This document shows, one piece after another, positions 53,725-62,199 of a DNA stretch of 64,000 bases. Location of the stretch: NCBI RefSeq assembly GCF_000429965.1, contig NZ_AUCW01000015.1, positions 62,001-126,000 of the forward strand, written 5' to 3'. The notes under the pieces are model-generated. The model saw nothing but the letters and a program-made list of their open reading frames with translations, searched no databases and had not been told where the DNA came from. The translations under genes and the position numbers were made by a program. How positions within the stretch are numbered: position 1 is the stretch's first letter; the number at the start of each line of letters is the position of its first letter. This stretch comes from Desulfogranum mediterraneum DSM 13871 (GTDB lineage: Bacteria; Desulfobacterota; Desulfobulbia; Desulfobulbales; Desulfobulbaceae).

Positions 53725-54573
53725 ATGCAAGGACCGAGATTTTCCAGGGCAGAGCAGTGCGGATTCCTGGCCCTGGGCCTGGCCCTGGTGATGGCCTGGA
53801 TCCATCCCCTGCTCCCCCTGATCCCCCTGCTCTTTTTTCTGCTCTGCTGCCTGGTGGCCCCCTTTCTCCCTGGATATGGTTTCTACCTGGCCATCACCCA
53901 TCGGGCGCCGGCCAAAACCAAGCGGGTCGGACTCAGCTTTGACGACGGCCCCTCAGCGGCCACCACCCCGGTGGTGCTGGAATTGCTGGCCCGCTACCAG
54001 CTGCAGGCCACCTTCTTTTTGATCGGAGAAAAGGCGGCAGCTGCCCCTGAGCTGGTCCGGGCCATCCTGGAACAGGGCCACACCATCGGCAACCACTCCT
54101 GGCGCCATGACCCCCTGCTGATGCTGCGCTCCCCGGCCACCATCTGCCAGGACCTCAGGGCCACCCAGGAACTGCTGGCCCGCTTCGCCATCCGCCCCCT
54201 GCTCTTCCGCCCTCCGGCCGGAATCACCGGCCCCCGACTGCGACAGGCCCTGGCCCGGGAGCAGCTGACCACGGTGACCTTCAGCTGTCGGGCCCTGGAC
54301 CGGGGCAACCGACAGGTCAGGGACCTGGCCAGGAGGATCCTGAGCCGAGTGCGTCCCGGTGACATCATCATGCTCCACGACCTGCCGCCCCAGCCAGAGG
54401 AACTGCTGCCGCTCTGGCAGCAGGAACTGGAGCAGCTCCTGGCCTCCCTGGCAAGCCAGCAGCGGGTGGTGCCCCTGGATGAGCTCCTGGGACGAGCGGT
54501 CATGGAGAGCAACTGTGGTGCGGAGGGGAAAACGGCCGCCCCCCTTGCCAAAGGCAGAGCATCCGGTCTATAG
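53725..54573 (+). CDS. NodB-type polysaccharide deacetylase family protein
   Basis: 282 aa. Two N-terminal hydrophobic segments (about 13-48) anchor it in the inner membrane. The NodB domain (about 65-250) has the metal/catalytic set: Asp73-Asp74 in 'LSFDDGPS', His124 and His128 in 'GNHSWRH', 'FRPPAG' and C-terminal 'IIMLHD'. It removes N- or O-acetyl groups from a sugar or, in similar lipid clusters, may act on a small lipid. It starts 2 bp after the MMPL-methyltransferase stop, so translation is coupled. The remaining C-terminal 40 residues are low complexity. Confidence 0.88.
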   Translation: MQGPRFSRAEQCGFLALGLALVMAWIHPLLPLIPLLFFLLCCLVAPFLPGYGFYLAITHRAPAKTKRVGLSFDDGPSAATTPVVLELLARYQLQATFFLIGEKAAAAPELVRAILEQGHTIGNHSWRHDPLLMLRSPATICQDLRATQELLARFAIRPLLFRPPAGITGPRLRQALAREQLTTVTFSCRALDRGNRQVRDLARRILSRVRPGDIIMLHDLPPQPEELLPLWQQELEQLLASLASQQRVVPLDELLGRAVMESNCGAEGKTAAPLAKGRASGL

Positions 54574-54679
54574 TAGGCTACCTTGGCCGGAGACCAGCCA
54601 GGGAGCACAGGATCCAGGCCTGCAGTAGGCTGCCGGAGCCTTGCACTTCACTCGTATCAAAAACGACACAGGAGGCGCC

Positions 54680-55354
54680 ATGAAGAGCCGCATAAAGATC
54701 TGGAGAGAGCCGCAGGGATGTCCGGGCCAGCCACGGCCCTGCACGCCTCTACAGCTGTCCACTGCAGCCCTTATGCTCGTCCTGCCCCTGCTCCTCACCC
54801 TGCTCCTGACGGCCCTGTCCCCAAGCACCCTGGCAAGGGCCGCCGAGTTCTCCCAGGACAGCTCCCGGGACCGCTGGGCCCTTTTGGGAGGCTATGGTCA
54901 GAGTTTCCCGGGCTGGGGCCGCACCACTCAACGGGTGGAGACCATCGACCTGGTCCCCCGCTACCGTCACATCATCTTCGACCAGCTGGGCTCCGGCTGG
55001 TACCGAGGCTTCCACTCCATCCTGGTGGAGGCCCCCCTGTCGGTGGTGCTCCGCCCGGAGGTCTCTGCCATGGTGGCGGTCAACTTTCTGGCCGCCTACA
55101 CCTTCACTGCCCACGATCTCTGGCAGCCCTACCTCTTTGGCGGCGGCGGTCCGGTCTACTCCTTTGCCGATATTCCGGGCATGGGAGCAGACCTCAACGG
55201 CAACTACCAGTTCGGCCTGGGCCTGGAGTATCGCGGTAACCCTGCACACCGTCTCCTCCTGGAGCTGCGCTATCATCATATCTCCAACGCAGGCAGCAAA
55301 GAGCCCAATGAGCCCCTCAACTCCTGCAAGCTCCTCCTGGGGATCACCTTCTAA
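54680..55354 (+). CDS. PagL-like lipid A 3-O-deacylase family outer-membrane protein
   Basis: 224 aa. An N-terminal signal region with a hydrophobic core ('ALMLVLPLLLTLLLTALS') is followed by an eight-stranded-type barrel with alternating hydrophobic strands ('HSILVEAPLSVVLRPEVSAMVAVNFLAAYTF'). The end 'ELRYHHISNAGSKEPNEPLNS' contains the PagL His-x-Ser catalytic motif (HIS) and the conserved 'NAGxKxPN'. PagL removes the 3-O acyl chain of lipid A at the outer membrane. In this cluster it may act on the cluster product or its carrier lipid. The ATG at 54680 has AGGAGG upstream. It follows the deacetylase gene by 106 bp. Confidence 0.85.
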   Translation: MKSRIKIWREPQGCPGQPRPCTPLQLSTAALMLVLPLLLTLLLTALSPSTLARAAEFSQDSSRDRWALLGGYGQSFPGWGRTTQRVETIDLVPRYRHIIFDQLGSGWYRGFHSILVEAPLSVVLRPEVSAMVAVNFLAAYTFTAHDLWQPYLFGGGGPVYSFADIPGMGADLNGNYQFGLGLEYRGNPAHRLLLELRYHHISNAGSKEPNEPLNSCKLLLGITF

Positions 55355-55372
55355 TCACCTTCTAAAGTGACC

Positions 55373-55813
55373 ATGAACCAAGACAGCAGCAGCCCCGATG
55401 AAGATATCGCCCAGGGGGTGACCACGGTCAGCTACGTGGCTGACGCCTGCGGCAGGCAGCAACTGACTCCAGGCAGCTTCTGGCAACCGGTCGAGGTGGT
55501 CAACCGCCAGGCCTGGCTCGTAATCGAGCAACAGGTCGCCCGTTCCAAGGCCCAGGTCGCAGCCGGCAGGCGCAGTCGCCTCCACTACTATATGACCGCC
55601 AACCAGATGAACCCCGGCCTCCTGGCCCGCTACACCGGCCAGCCACGCTGGCGGGTCCTGCTCCACCTCTGCCCCTTTTTTTTCCAGAGAATGGCCGCCC
55701 AGACCATCACGCGCTATGCCCAACTCTTTCAGATTAGCCCGGAGGAGCTGATGAGCGGCCTGCTCAAGCCAGCGATCCCCAGCCGCCAGGACAACAGCCA
55801 CCATGCAGACTGA
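55373..55813 (+). CDS. Small cytoplasmic protein of unknown function
   Basis: 146 aa, no signal peptide. The C-terminal half has a helix-turn-helix-like look: 'ANQMNPGLLARYTGQPRWRVLLHLCPFFFQRMAAQTITRYAQLFQISPEELMSGL'. A role as a DNA-binding or partner protein of the next gene is possible, but I recognise no family with certainty. It overlaps the BtrH-like gene by 11 bp and follows the PagL-like gene by 18 bp. Its place inside the cluster supports it as a genuine gene. Confidence 0.7.
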   Translation: MNQDSSSPDEDIAQGVTTVSYVADACGRQQLTPGSFWQPVEVVNRQAWLVIEQQVARSKAQVAAGRRSRLHYYMTANQMNPGLLARYTGQPRWRVLLHLCPFFFQRMAAQTITRYAQLFQISPEELMSGLLKPAIPSRQDNSHHAD

Positions 55814-56819
55814 ATTCCCCCACAACCAATCTGCCCACTGCGAGAGCGGGGTCGCCGCCAACCTGCTCAGCCACCGGGGGATCCCCTTGAGCGAGGCCAT
55901 GGCCTTTGGCATGGGCGGCGGCCTCTTTTTCGGCTATCTGCCCTTTATCCGGATCAACCAGCTGCCCCTGGTCACCTACCGCTCCGCCGCCGGCTCCATC
56001 CTCAAACGACTGGCCAGGGCCCCGGGGGTCAGACTCCACCAGCGCACCTTTCGCAGCCAGCAACAGGCCATGGAGGCGCTGGATCAGGCCCTGGCCCGGT
56101 CCATCCCGGTGGGTCTGCAGACCGGGGTCTACTGGCTGCCCTACTTTCCCCGGGCCCTGCGTTTCCACTTCAACGCCCACAACCTGGTGGTCTTCGCTAA
56201 AGAGGGAGACGACTACCTGATCAGCGATCCGGTCTTTCCCCAGCCGGTCCGCTGCCCGGCAGCAGACCTGGCCCGGGCCCGCTTTGCCTCCGGAGCCCTG
56301 GCCCCCAGGGGCAAGATGTACTACCTGGAACAGGTGCCCGAGTCGCTGGAACCGGCCCCCCTGATCCGTGCAGGGATCGGCTCTGTCTGCAGGATGATGC
56401 TGAAGAGCCCCTTGCCCCTGATCGGGGTCAAGGGAATCGACTTCCTGGCCCGACGCCTGGCCAGCTGGCCCCGAAGGCTGGGCCGGGAGCGGGCCGACCT
56501 CCACCTGGGCCATGTCGTCCGGATGCAGGAAGAAATCGGCACCGGCGGGGGCGGCTTTCGCTTCATGTATGCCGCCTTTCTCCAGGAAAGTGCGGCCCTC
56601 CTGGCCGAACCCGGCCTGGAGGCGGCTGCCAGTGCACTCACCGCAGTCGGTGACCGCTGGCGCAGCTTTGCGGTGATGGCCGCCCGGATCTGTAAGGATC
56701 GGCCCCAGGCAGAAGACAGCTACCCGGCCATGGCCGCGATCATCCATGACTGTGGTGCCCGGGAACGACAGGTCTATCAGGAGCTGTCGGCATGGCTGCG
56801 CTCAGCCCCGTGCCGATGA
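55803..56819 (+). CDS. BtrH N-terminal-domain protein (ACP-dependent acyltransferase-like)
   Basis: 338 aa. The N-terminal 'AHCESGVAANLLSHRGIPLSEAMAFGMGGGLFFGYLPF' carries the His12-Cys13-Glu-Ser start of BtrH-type domains, with Cys13 as probable nucleophile. A papain-like segment follows ('SIPVGLQTGVYWLPYFP...FHFNAHNLVVFAKEGDDYLISDP', His/Asp partners). BtrH in butirosin synthesis transfers an acyl chain from an acyl carrier protein to an amine, so this protein may unload the cluster's ACP. The C-terminal 130 residues match the usual second domain. It overlaps both neighbours (11 bp and 28 bp). Confidence 0.85.
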   Translation: MQTEFPHNQSAHCESGVAANLLSHRGIPLSEAMAFGMGGGLFFGYLPFIRINQLPLVTYRSAAGSILKRLARAPGVRLHQRTFRSQQQAMEALDQALARSIPVGLQTGVYWLPYFPRALRFHFNAHNLVVFAKEGDDYLISDPVFPQPVRCPAADLARARFASGALAPRGKMYYLEQVPESLEPAPLIRAGIGSVCRMMLKSPLPLIGVKGIDFLARRLASWPRRLGRERADLHLGHVVRMQEEIGTGGGGFRFMYAAFLQESAALLAEPGLEAAASALTAVGDRWRSFAVMAARICKDRPQAEDSYPAMAAIIHDCGARERQVYQELSAWLRSAPCR

Positions 56820-57592
56820 ACAGCATCCAGCCCGCAGCCCCTGGAGCGACCAGGGCCCTGGTCGCCCGAAACCTGGTCAAACACTACCAGGGGGCCCCGG
56901 CAGCGGCCCTGAACCAACTCTCCCTGGAGATCAACCAGGGAGAGTTCTACGGCCTCCTGGGGGCCAACGGGGCCGGCAAGAGCACAGCCGTGGCCATCTG
57001 CAGCGGCCTCTTTGCTCCGGACAGGGGCACGGTCTCGATCCTGGGCCGGGATTACCTCCACCAAGCCAGGAGAACCAGGGCCCTGATCGGCCTGGTCCCC
57101 CAGGAGCTGGCCCTCTACCAAGGGCTGACCGCCCGGGAAAACCTCTCTTTCTTTGGCCGCCTGGCAGGACTCAGCGGCAGCAGCTTGCAGCAGGGGGTGA
57201 ACCAGGGGCTGGAGTTTGCCCGCTTAGAGGAGCAGGGGCACCGCCGGGTGGTCACCTTTTCCGGGGGCATGAAACGGCGCCTCAACCTGGCCGCCGGCCT
57301 GCTCCACCGGCCCAGACTGCTCTTTCTGGATGAACCCACCGTGGGCATCGATGCCCAGTCCAGGCACCTGATCCACCGGCAGCTCAGAACCCTCAACCAG
57401 GAGGGTACCACCATCCTCTACACCAGCCACTACCTGGAAGAGGCCAGGGAGCTCTGCAGCCGGATAGGGATCATCGACCAGGGGAGTCTGATCGACGAGG
57501 GCACCACCGACCAGCTGCTCCGCCGCCACAACTGTGAGCGTTTGGAAGAACTATTTCTGAACTTGACAGGTAAAGAGCTTCGCGATAGATAG
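56792..57592 (+). CDS. ABC transporter ATPase of the cluster
   Basis: 266 aa. Walker A 'GANGAGKST', Q-loop 'GLVPQELALY', signature 'FSGGMKRRLNLA', Walker B 'LLFLDEPTVGID', H-loop 'TSHYLEE'. This is the ABC-2 exporter type (NatA/DrrA-like). It overlaps the BtrH gene by 28 bp. The ATG at 56792 has AGGAG 8 bases upstream; a second ATG is at 56816. The permease gene is 446 bp further on, an unusual gap for such a pair, filled by the palindromic repeat. Confidence 0.93.
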   Translation: MAALSPVPMNSIQPAAPGATRALVARNLVKHYQGAPAAALNQLSLEINQGEFYGLLGANGAGKSTAVAICSGLFAPDRGTVSILGRDYLHQARRTRALIGLVPQELALYQGLTARENLSFFGRLAGLSGSSLQQGVNQGLEFARLEEQGHRRVVTFSGGMKRRLNLAAGLLHRPRLLFLDEPTVGIDAQSRHLIHRQLRTLNQEGTTILYTSHYLEEARELCSRIGIIDQGSLIDEGTTDQLLRRHNCERLEELFLNLTGKELRDR

Positions 57593-57616
57593 TGGCTGTC
57601 CCTAAAAAGTCACTCA

Positions 57617-57826
57617 GTCTCGGCATCATGCTCAAAAGAAGATCCTCGAAATATCATTGCGTTTCGATGTCTGCGCCGCTTTTTTCCGCACCCCTTGACC
57701 TTAAGGATACCTTAAAAAATGAGATTTTTCGATCAAGGTCAAGGCGCGCGATAAATTTTTCCGCAGACATATATCTGATATTCCGAGGATAAAATTTTGA
57801 ATGCAACGCCGAGATTGGAAGGAAAG
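57617..57826. repeat. 210-bp imperfect palindromic element
   Basis: Two arms of about 90 bp face each other. The left arm has TCTCGGCATCATGCTCAAAA, ATCCTCGAAATATCA, ATGTCTGCGCCGC and CCCTTGACCTTAAGG. The right arm, read on the other strand, has TCTCGGCGTTGCATTCAAAA, ATCCTCGGAATATCA, ATGTCTGCGGAAAA and CGCCTTGACCTTGATCG. The centre is AT-rich (TTAAAAAATGAGATTTTTC). The base composition differs from the neighbouring genes. A related partial copy is at 3536-3666. It lies in the 446-bp gap between the ABC ATPase and permease genes and looks like a MITE-type or REP-like insertion. No transposase is present. Confidence 0.75.
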
Positions 57827-58038
57827 GCCATTTTTCAAGGTGACCTTAAGCGAATTAAGCGAACTATCTCAGTTATGGCCAGCCAGGAGATAAGGATGCC
57901 TTAAAAGAGGTGCCCCGGACCCGGCGAAGCCCCATTTCCAGCGGCCCCGAGCTACTTCGCGGACATTGGCACAGACAAGACCGTACCAGGCCCATAAACA
58001 CGTCCAGCCCTGCTCCAAGGGCCCTGAATCATTACCCC

Positions 58039-59319
58039 ATGCCAAAACTCTTCACAGCCACGGCCAAAGAACTACTCCTCCTGAAGGGTGACCGCAGTGG
58101 TCTGTTGGTCCTCTTCATGATGCCGGCCCTGCTGGTGCTGATCATTACCCTGGTTCAGGAGAATGTGCTGGAACTCACCGGCCAGTGCCAGGCCAGGGTG
58201 GCGCTGCTGGACCAGGATGGCGGCCCCCTGGGGGCTGCCCTGAGCCAGGCACTGGTGGCCGAGGGGGTGGAACTGGTGCGCTGGGACCCTCAGCTGAAAA
58301 GCCCGGCAAAACTGGAGTCTGCGGTCAGGGCCGGCCGCTACCAGGCAGGGCTGGTGCTCTCGGCCGGTGCCTCTGTTCGCCTTGAGCAGGCCGCAGGCCA
58401 ACTCTTCAGCGCCTCGGCCGGCGGGCTCACGCCCCCGCCGCTGCAACTGACCCTGTTTTTGGATCCGGGGATGATGCCGGCCTTTCGCTCGGCCCTCCAG
58501 GGACAACTCCGGCTGAACCTGGAGGCCATAGCCCTGGAGCGCAAGCTTGAGCAGTTGAGTGCCCGACTCGGGACCCTCTTTGCCGGGAAAGCACTCCCTG
58601 CCGGAGCTGCCCTGCCCGCCCGGGAAGAGCTCCGGCAACAACTGCAACGTCCCCTGCTCCAACTGGAACAACCTGCCCCCCGGGAGCAGGGGGAGCTGCC
58701 TCCCTATAATCCGGTGCAACAGAATGTACCGGCCTGGGCCCTGTTTGGGATGTTTTTTACGGCCATCCCCATTGCCGGCTCCCTGCTGGAGGAGCGAAAA
58801 TCAGGCATCTGGATCCGGCTGGCCACCCTGCCGGTCTCTTCCCTGGAACTCCTGGGCGGCAAACTCCTGGCCTACCTGGGGGTAAGCTGCGCTCAGTTTG
58901 CGCTGATCACCCTGATCGGGACCCTGCTCTTTCCCGCTCTCGGCCTGCCGGCCTTTACCCTCAGTCACAACCTGCCGGCAGTAGTGCTGATCGTCCTCTC
59001 TGCCGGCCTGGCTGCCGCTGGCTTTGGTCTCCTCCTGGGCATGATCTGCACCAGCTATGAACAGGCCTCCACCCTGGGGGCAACCGGCGTGGTGACTGCC
59101 GCGGCCCTGGGCGGGGTGATGGTGCCGGTCTATGCCATGCCCCTGCCGATGCAGCAGCTGAGCCGGATCTCCCCTTTGAACTGGGGATTGACCGCCTTTA
59201 ACGACCTCTTAAGCCGGGGCTACAGCATGACCGCCATTGGTGATGAACTCGGCCGCTTGCTCAGCTTCTTTGTCCTGAGCCTGGCTGTCGCCCTGCTGCT
59301 GGCCAGGTCCCGGAGCTAA
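58039..59319 (+). CDS. ABC-2 type transporter permease of the cluster
   Basis: 426 aa. Membrane helix 1 (about 20-40), a large extracytoplasmic domain (about 45-235) with coiled/helical parts, and five closing helices ('ALFGMFFTAIPIAGSLL', 'LGVSCAQFALITLIGTLLF', 'AVVLIVLSAGLAAAGFGLLLG', 'TLGATGVVTAAALGGVMVPV', 'LSFFVLSLAVALLLA'). This is the ABC-2 layout with the conserved 'ERKSGIWIRLATLPVSSLELLGGKLLAYL'. It should pair with the ATPase encoded at 56792-57592. The frame is open to 57910, but the conserved protein starts at the ATG 58039; no strong ribosome site was seen. Confidence 0.9.
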   Translation: MPKLFTATAKELLLLKGDRSGLLVLFMMPALLVLIITLVQENVLELTGQCQARVALLDQDGGPLGAALSQALVAEGVELVRWDPQLKSPAKLESAVRAGRYQAGLVLSAGASVRLEQAAGQLFSASAGGLTPPPLQLTLFLDPGMMPAFRSALQGQLRLNLEAIALERKLEQLSARLGTLFAGKALPAGAALPAREELRQQLQRPLLQLEQPAPREQGELPPYNPVQQNVPAWALFGMFFTAIPIAGSLLEERKSGIWIRLATLPVSSLELLGGKLLAYLGVSCAQFALITLIGTLLFPALGLPAFTLSHNLPAVVLIVLSAGLAAAGFGLLLGMICTSYEQASTLGATGVVTAAALGGVMVPVYAMPLPMQQLSRISPLNWGLTAFNDLLSRGYSMTAIGDELGRLLSFFVLSLAVALLLARSRS

Positions 59320-59414
59320 GCTCAGCTGCCGCGCAACAGAGCGACGGCGTCCTCTGCGAACTGCCACCATTGTCAAATCCCTGTTCACCCTTACCCTAAC
59401 CGAGCCATCGATAA

Positions 59415-59690
59415 ATGCCCATGGAACCACTTGAGCGAGAACTACTGGAACTGATCTGTACCACCTGCAACCTCCGGGAGGTGGAGATCGACCGCTTGGA
59501 GGGGGATATCCCCCTGATCGGCCCGGACTCCCCTCTGGGGACCGACTCCCTGGACGCCCTGGAGATCGCGGTCACCGTCCAGCAGCACTACGGGGTACGG
59601 ATGGATTCGGAAAACAACAGCCGGGTGGTCCTCCAGTCCCTGGCCAGCCTGGCGGCCTATATCCGGGAACAGGGCGGGGCCAAACCCTAG
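59415..59690 (+). CDS. Acyl carrier protein
   Basis: 91 aa. The phosphopantetheine site is Ser45 in 'LGTDSLDALEIAV', with the helix 2 pattern of carrier proteins and an acidic surface. The preceding 'PLIGPDSPLGTDS' is typical of carriers in StlD/DarB-type and aryl polyene-like clusters. It would hold the growing or finished acyl chain for the ketosynthase and the BtrH-like acyltransferase. The start may be ATG 59415 or 59421. It lies 95 bp after the permease and faces the ketosynthase gene (14-bp gap, convergent). Confidence 0.9.
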   Translation: MPMEPLERELLELICTTCNLREVEIDRLEGDIPLIGPDSPLGTDSLDALEIAVTVQQHYGVRMDSENNSRVVLQSLASLAAYIREQGGAKP

Positions 59691-59704
59691 AGCAGCTGGG
59701 CCCC

Positions 59705-60886
59705 TTAGACCACCTCCAGCCCCAGCCAGCCCACGGAAAAGCGACCGCTCTCCGGGACCATGGCCAGGATGCGGTCACCGGGCTGCAGTCTGCCCGAGGA
59801 GACCAGCTCTTCCAGGATGATATAGAAGGAGGCGGAACCGGTATTGCCCTTGGTGCCCAGGTTGGTAAACCAGCGCTCTTCAGGGATGGGAAAACCGATG
59901 GCCTCCAGTTGGGCCAGCAGAGGGGCCCTGAAATACTCGGAAGAGTAATGGGGCAGGAACCAGTCCACCTGTTCTGGCCTGAGGCCATGTTTGGCCGTCA
60001 CCTGGGGCAGACTCCTGCCCACGGTGACATCAATGATCTCCCGGTTGAGCAGGCGGGCGTCCTGCTTGATGGTCATCACCCCCTGATGTTCCAGGCCTCC
60101 GCCTGCGAGGCATTCCCGCCAGCCCAGCAGGCTGCCGTCGGCCTGCTTTACCCCGCCGGCATACATACAGGCCTCCAGGCGATGGGCATGGGAGATACTC
60201 TCGATCCAGTCTATCCGCAGGCTGGGCCCCTCTCCTCGGGGAGTGGCCTCCACCAGCACGGCGCCGGCGCCGTCGGAGAGCATCCAGCGGAGGAACTCGG
60301 CTGCAAAGGAGAAGGCCGGCCCCTGCTCCTGCCCCCCCTGCTCCCCGGCTCTGCCGCTCATCCGCTCAAAAAAGTCCTGGCGGAGAAAGGTGGAGGCCAG
60401 CTCTGAACCGCTGGCCACCGCCTGACGGTGCTGTCCCAGGGCCACGGACATGGCCGCATAGTTCAGGGCGGTCACCCCGGTGAGGCAGACCCCGGCCGCA
60501 CTCATCACCTCACAGGGGCCCAGGCCCAGTTCCCCCTGGACCATGGAGCCATGACCGGGAAGGAGCTGATCCGGTGTGGAGGTACCGCAACAGAGACAGT
60601 CGATGCCGGCTTCGCCCCCCTGATGATTTTGCCCGCAGTCAGGCCTCAGCCCTTTGAGCGGCAGCCGGCGCACCGCCTCGGCAGCCAGTCGGGCATTGGA
60701 ATAACTGGTCCGGCCGCTGGCCGGATCGATGGCATAGTAGCGGCTGCGGATGCCGTTGGTGGCCAGGATGATCCGGCGGGTCTTGGCGGAAACAGCCGAA
60801 GCTGTTCCCAGGTAACGGTCCAGGTCCTGGTTCTCCACCGGCAGACCCGGCAGAAATGCTGATACGGCGTTGATATAGGCATTCAT
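59705..60886 (-). CDS. StlD/DarB-family beta-ketosynthase (KAS III fold)
   Basis: 393 aa. Thiolase-fold condensing enzyme with the triad Cys134 ('SAAGVCLTG'), His313 ('LPHYSSEYF') and Asn348 ('GTKGNTGSAS'). Features of the StlD/DarB group: 'FLPGLPVENQDLDRYLG', 'RRIILATNGIRSRYYAID', 'GTSTPDQLLPGHGSMVQGELG', 'SDGAGAVLVEATP', 'VPESGRFSVGW'. StlD/DarB condense two acyl units into cyclohexanedione precursors of stilbenes or dialkylresorcinols. The aromatising partner DarA is not visible here. The gene is on the minus strand, 3 bp after the radical SAM gene, and convergent with the ACP gene. Confidence 0.9.
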   Translation of the reverse strand: MNAYINAVSAFLPGLPVENQDLDRYLGTASAVSAKTRRIILATNGIRSRYYAIDPASGRTSYSNARLAAEAVRRLPLKGLRPDCGQNHQGGEAGIDCLCCGTSTPDQLLPGHGSMVQGELGLGPCEVMSAAGVCLTGVTALNYAAMSVALGQHRQAVASGSELASTFLRQDFFERMSGRAGEQGGQEQGPAFSFAAEFLRWMLSDGAGAVLVEATPRGEGPSLRIDWIESISHAHRLEACMYAGGVKQADGSLLGWRECLAGGGLEHQGVMTIKQDARLLNREIIDVTVGRSLPQVTAKHGLRPEQVDWFLPHYSSEYFRAPLLAQLEAIGFPIPEERWFTNLGTKGNTGSASFYIILEELVSSGRLQPGDRILAMVPESGRFSVGWLGLEVV

Positions 60887-60889
60887 GGC

Positions 60890-62188
60890 TTACAGTCGTG
60901 CATGTTCATGACCCTGTTGAAGGAGTTCCGCATAGCGCGAATAAAAACGTTGCTCGGGCAGGCGGGTGGCAGTGACCGCATTGGTCAGGGTATAGTAGTC
61001 GAGGTTATGGTTGATGATCGCGCCCTGTTGACGCCGATAGAGCGGTGTCCCGGGCAGGGGGGTCATCACCGTCAGCATGGGCAGGTCGATCCGCTGACTG
61101 CCGAGATAGCCTGCCAGACGATCGAAGTCCTCTTCCCCGTAGTCCGGGGAGAGGATGAAGTCACCGACAATGGTGATCCCCAGCTGGTTGAGGATCGCGA
61201 TGGCCTCGGTATTGCTCCGGACCTGGTTGGCCTTGTTCATGGCAGCCAGGCCGCTATCGCTGATCTCCTCAAAGCCGATGATCACCGCCCGCAGGCCGGC
61301 CTCTTTCCACTCCTCCAGCATCTCCGGATGACGGACCACGGTATCGGAACGGATATCCGCCAGATAGTGTTTGTTCAGAGCGGCATCACGCAGGGCCCTG
61401 CCCAGGGCCCTGGCCCGGGGAAGGTCGCCAAAGGTGTTGGCATCGACAAAACGGATCACCGGGATATCTTTGAGCAGGCCGATATCACGGATCACGCTCT
61501 CCACACTGCGGCTCAGGTAGCGGCCACCGGTCTGCCCCTGGATCGCACAGAACGAGCAGCGGTGTGGGCAGCCCATGGCCGAGACCACAAAACCCATATC
61601 CAGCCCCAACTTCTCCAGCCGGTAGTGGGAGCGATACTTCTGGACCAGCTGATAGGCAGGCGGCCGCTCTTCCACCAGATCCTGATGGCTGTTCTCCACC
61701 CTGGCTGCCCGGATGACATTGCCGGGGCGGGTGGGGATGACCCCAGGCAACTCGGACGCCGGAACCTGGCCGCGCTCAAGGGTCGCGACCAGCCGGGCAA
61801 AGACCCTCTTGCCCACCCCGATCACGATATAATCCACGCTCCTCTGGTTAAAGAAGGCGGGATCATTGCTGGCATGGATGCCGCCGACCACCACCACGGC
61901 ACCACAGCCCTCCTTGACCTGTGCGGCCAGCTGCAGCATGGTATTGGCCTCACAGGTGACCCCGGTGATGCCCACCAGCTCGGGACGGAAACGGTTCAAG
62001 GCCTCTTCCAGGGTGCCTGGAGCGGCCTTGAGGTCAACAATCCGGACCTCATGGTCGACGAGATTTCCGGCCAGCTCTTCCAGGGCCAGGGGTTCGCCTC
62101 GAAAAATCTGCTTCAGGGAGTCTATCCCGAACCGCTCTTCGGGAATGCTCCGCCCACAGTTTGGTGGATTAACAAGGAGTATCTTCAT
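60890..62188 (-). CDS. B12-binding domain radical SAM protein
   Basis: 432 aa. The N-terminal 160 residues form a cobalamin-binding domain ('ILLVNPPNCGRSIPEERFGI', 'ELVGITGVTCEANTMLQLAAQV', 'VVVVGGIHASNDP'). The radical SAM core follows with Cys207-x3-Cys211-x2-Cys214 in 'CPHRCSFC', then 'FVDANTFGD' and 'GFEEISDSGLAAMNKANQV'. Class B methylases and ring-forming B12 radical SAM enzymes look like this. It is coupled to the ketosynthase gene (3-bp gap), so it likely tailors the same product, for example by methylating an unactivated carbon. Its start is coupled to a four-codon frame (62185-62199). Confidence 0.88.
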   Translation of the reverse strand: MKILLVNPPNCGRSIPEERFGIDSLKQIFRGEPLALEELAGNLVDHEVRIVDLKAAPGTLEEALNRFRPELVGITGVTCEANTMLQLAAQVKEGCGAVVVVGGIHASNDPAFFNQRSVDYIVIGVGKRVFARLVATLERGQVPASELPGVIPTRPGNVIRAARVENSHQDLVEERPPAYQLVQKYRSHYRLEKLGLDMGFVVSAMGCPHRCSFCAIQGQTGGRYLSRSVESVIRDIGLLKDIPVIRFVDANTFGDLPRARALGRALRDAALNKHYLADIRSDTVVRHPEMLEEWKEAGLRAVIIGFEEISDSGLAAMNKANQVRSNTEAIAILNQLGITIVGDFILSPDYGEEDFDRLAGYLGSQRIDLPMLTVMTPLPGTPLYRRQQGAIINHNLDYYTLTNAVTATRLPEQRFYSRYAELLQQGHEHARL

Positions 62189-62199
62189 CGTGTCCCCAT
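62185..62199 (-). other. Four-codon leader frame made by an 11-bp tandem duplication
   Basis: The 11-mer ATCGTGTCCCC is repeated at 62187-62197 and 62198-62208. On the minus strand this gives two ATGs, out of frame with each other. The upstream one opens ATG GGG ACA CGA TGA, whose stop overlaps the radical SAM start as ATGA. Translational coupling is possible; slippage could change the arrangement. Confidence 0.5.
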
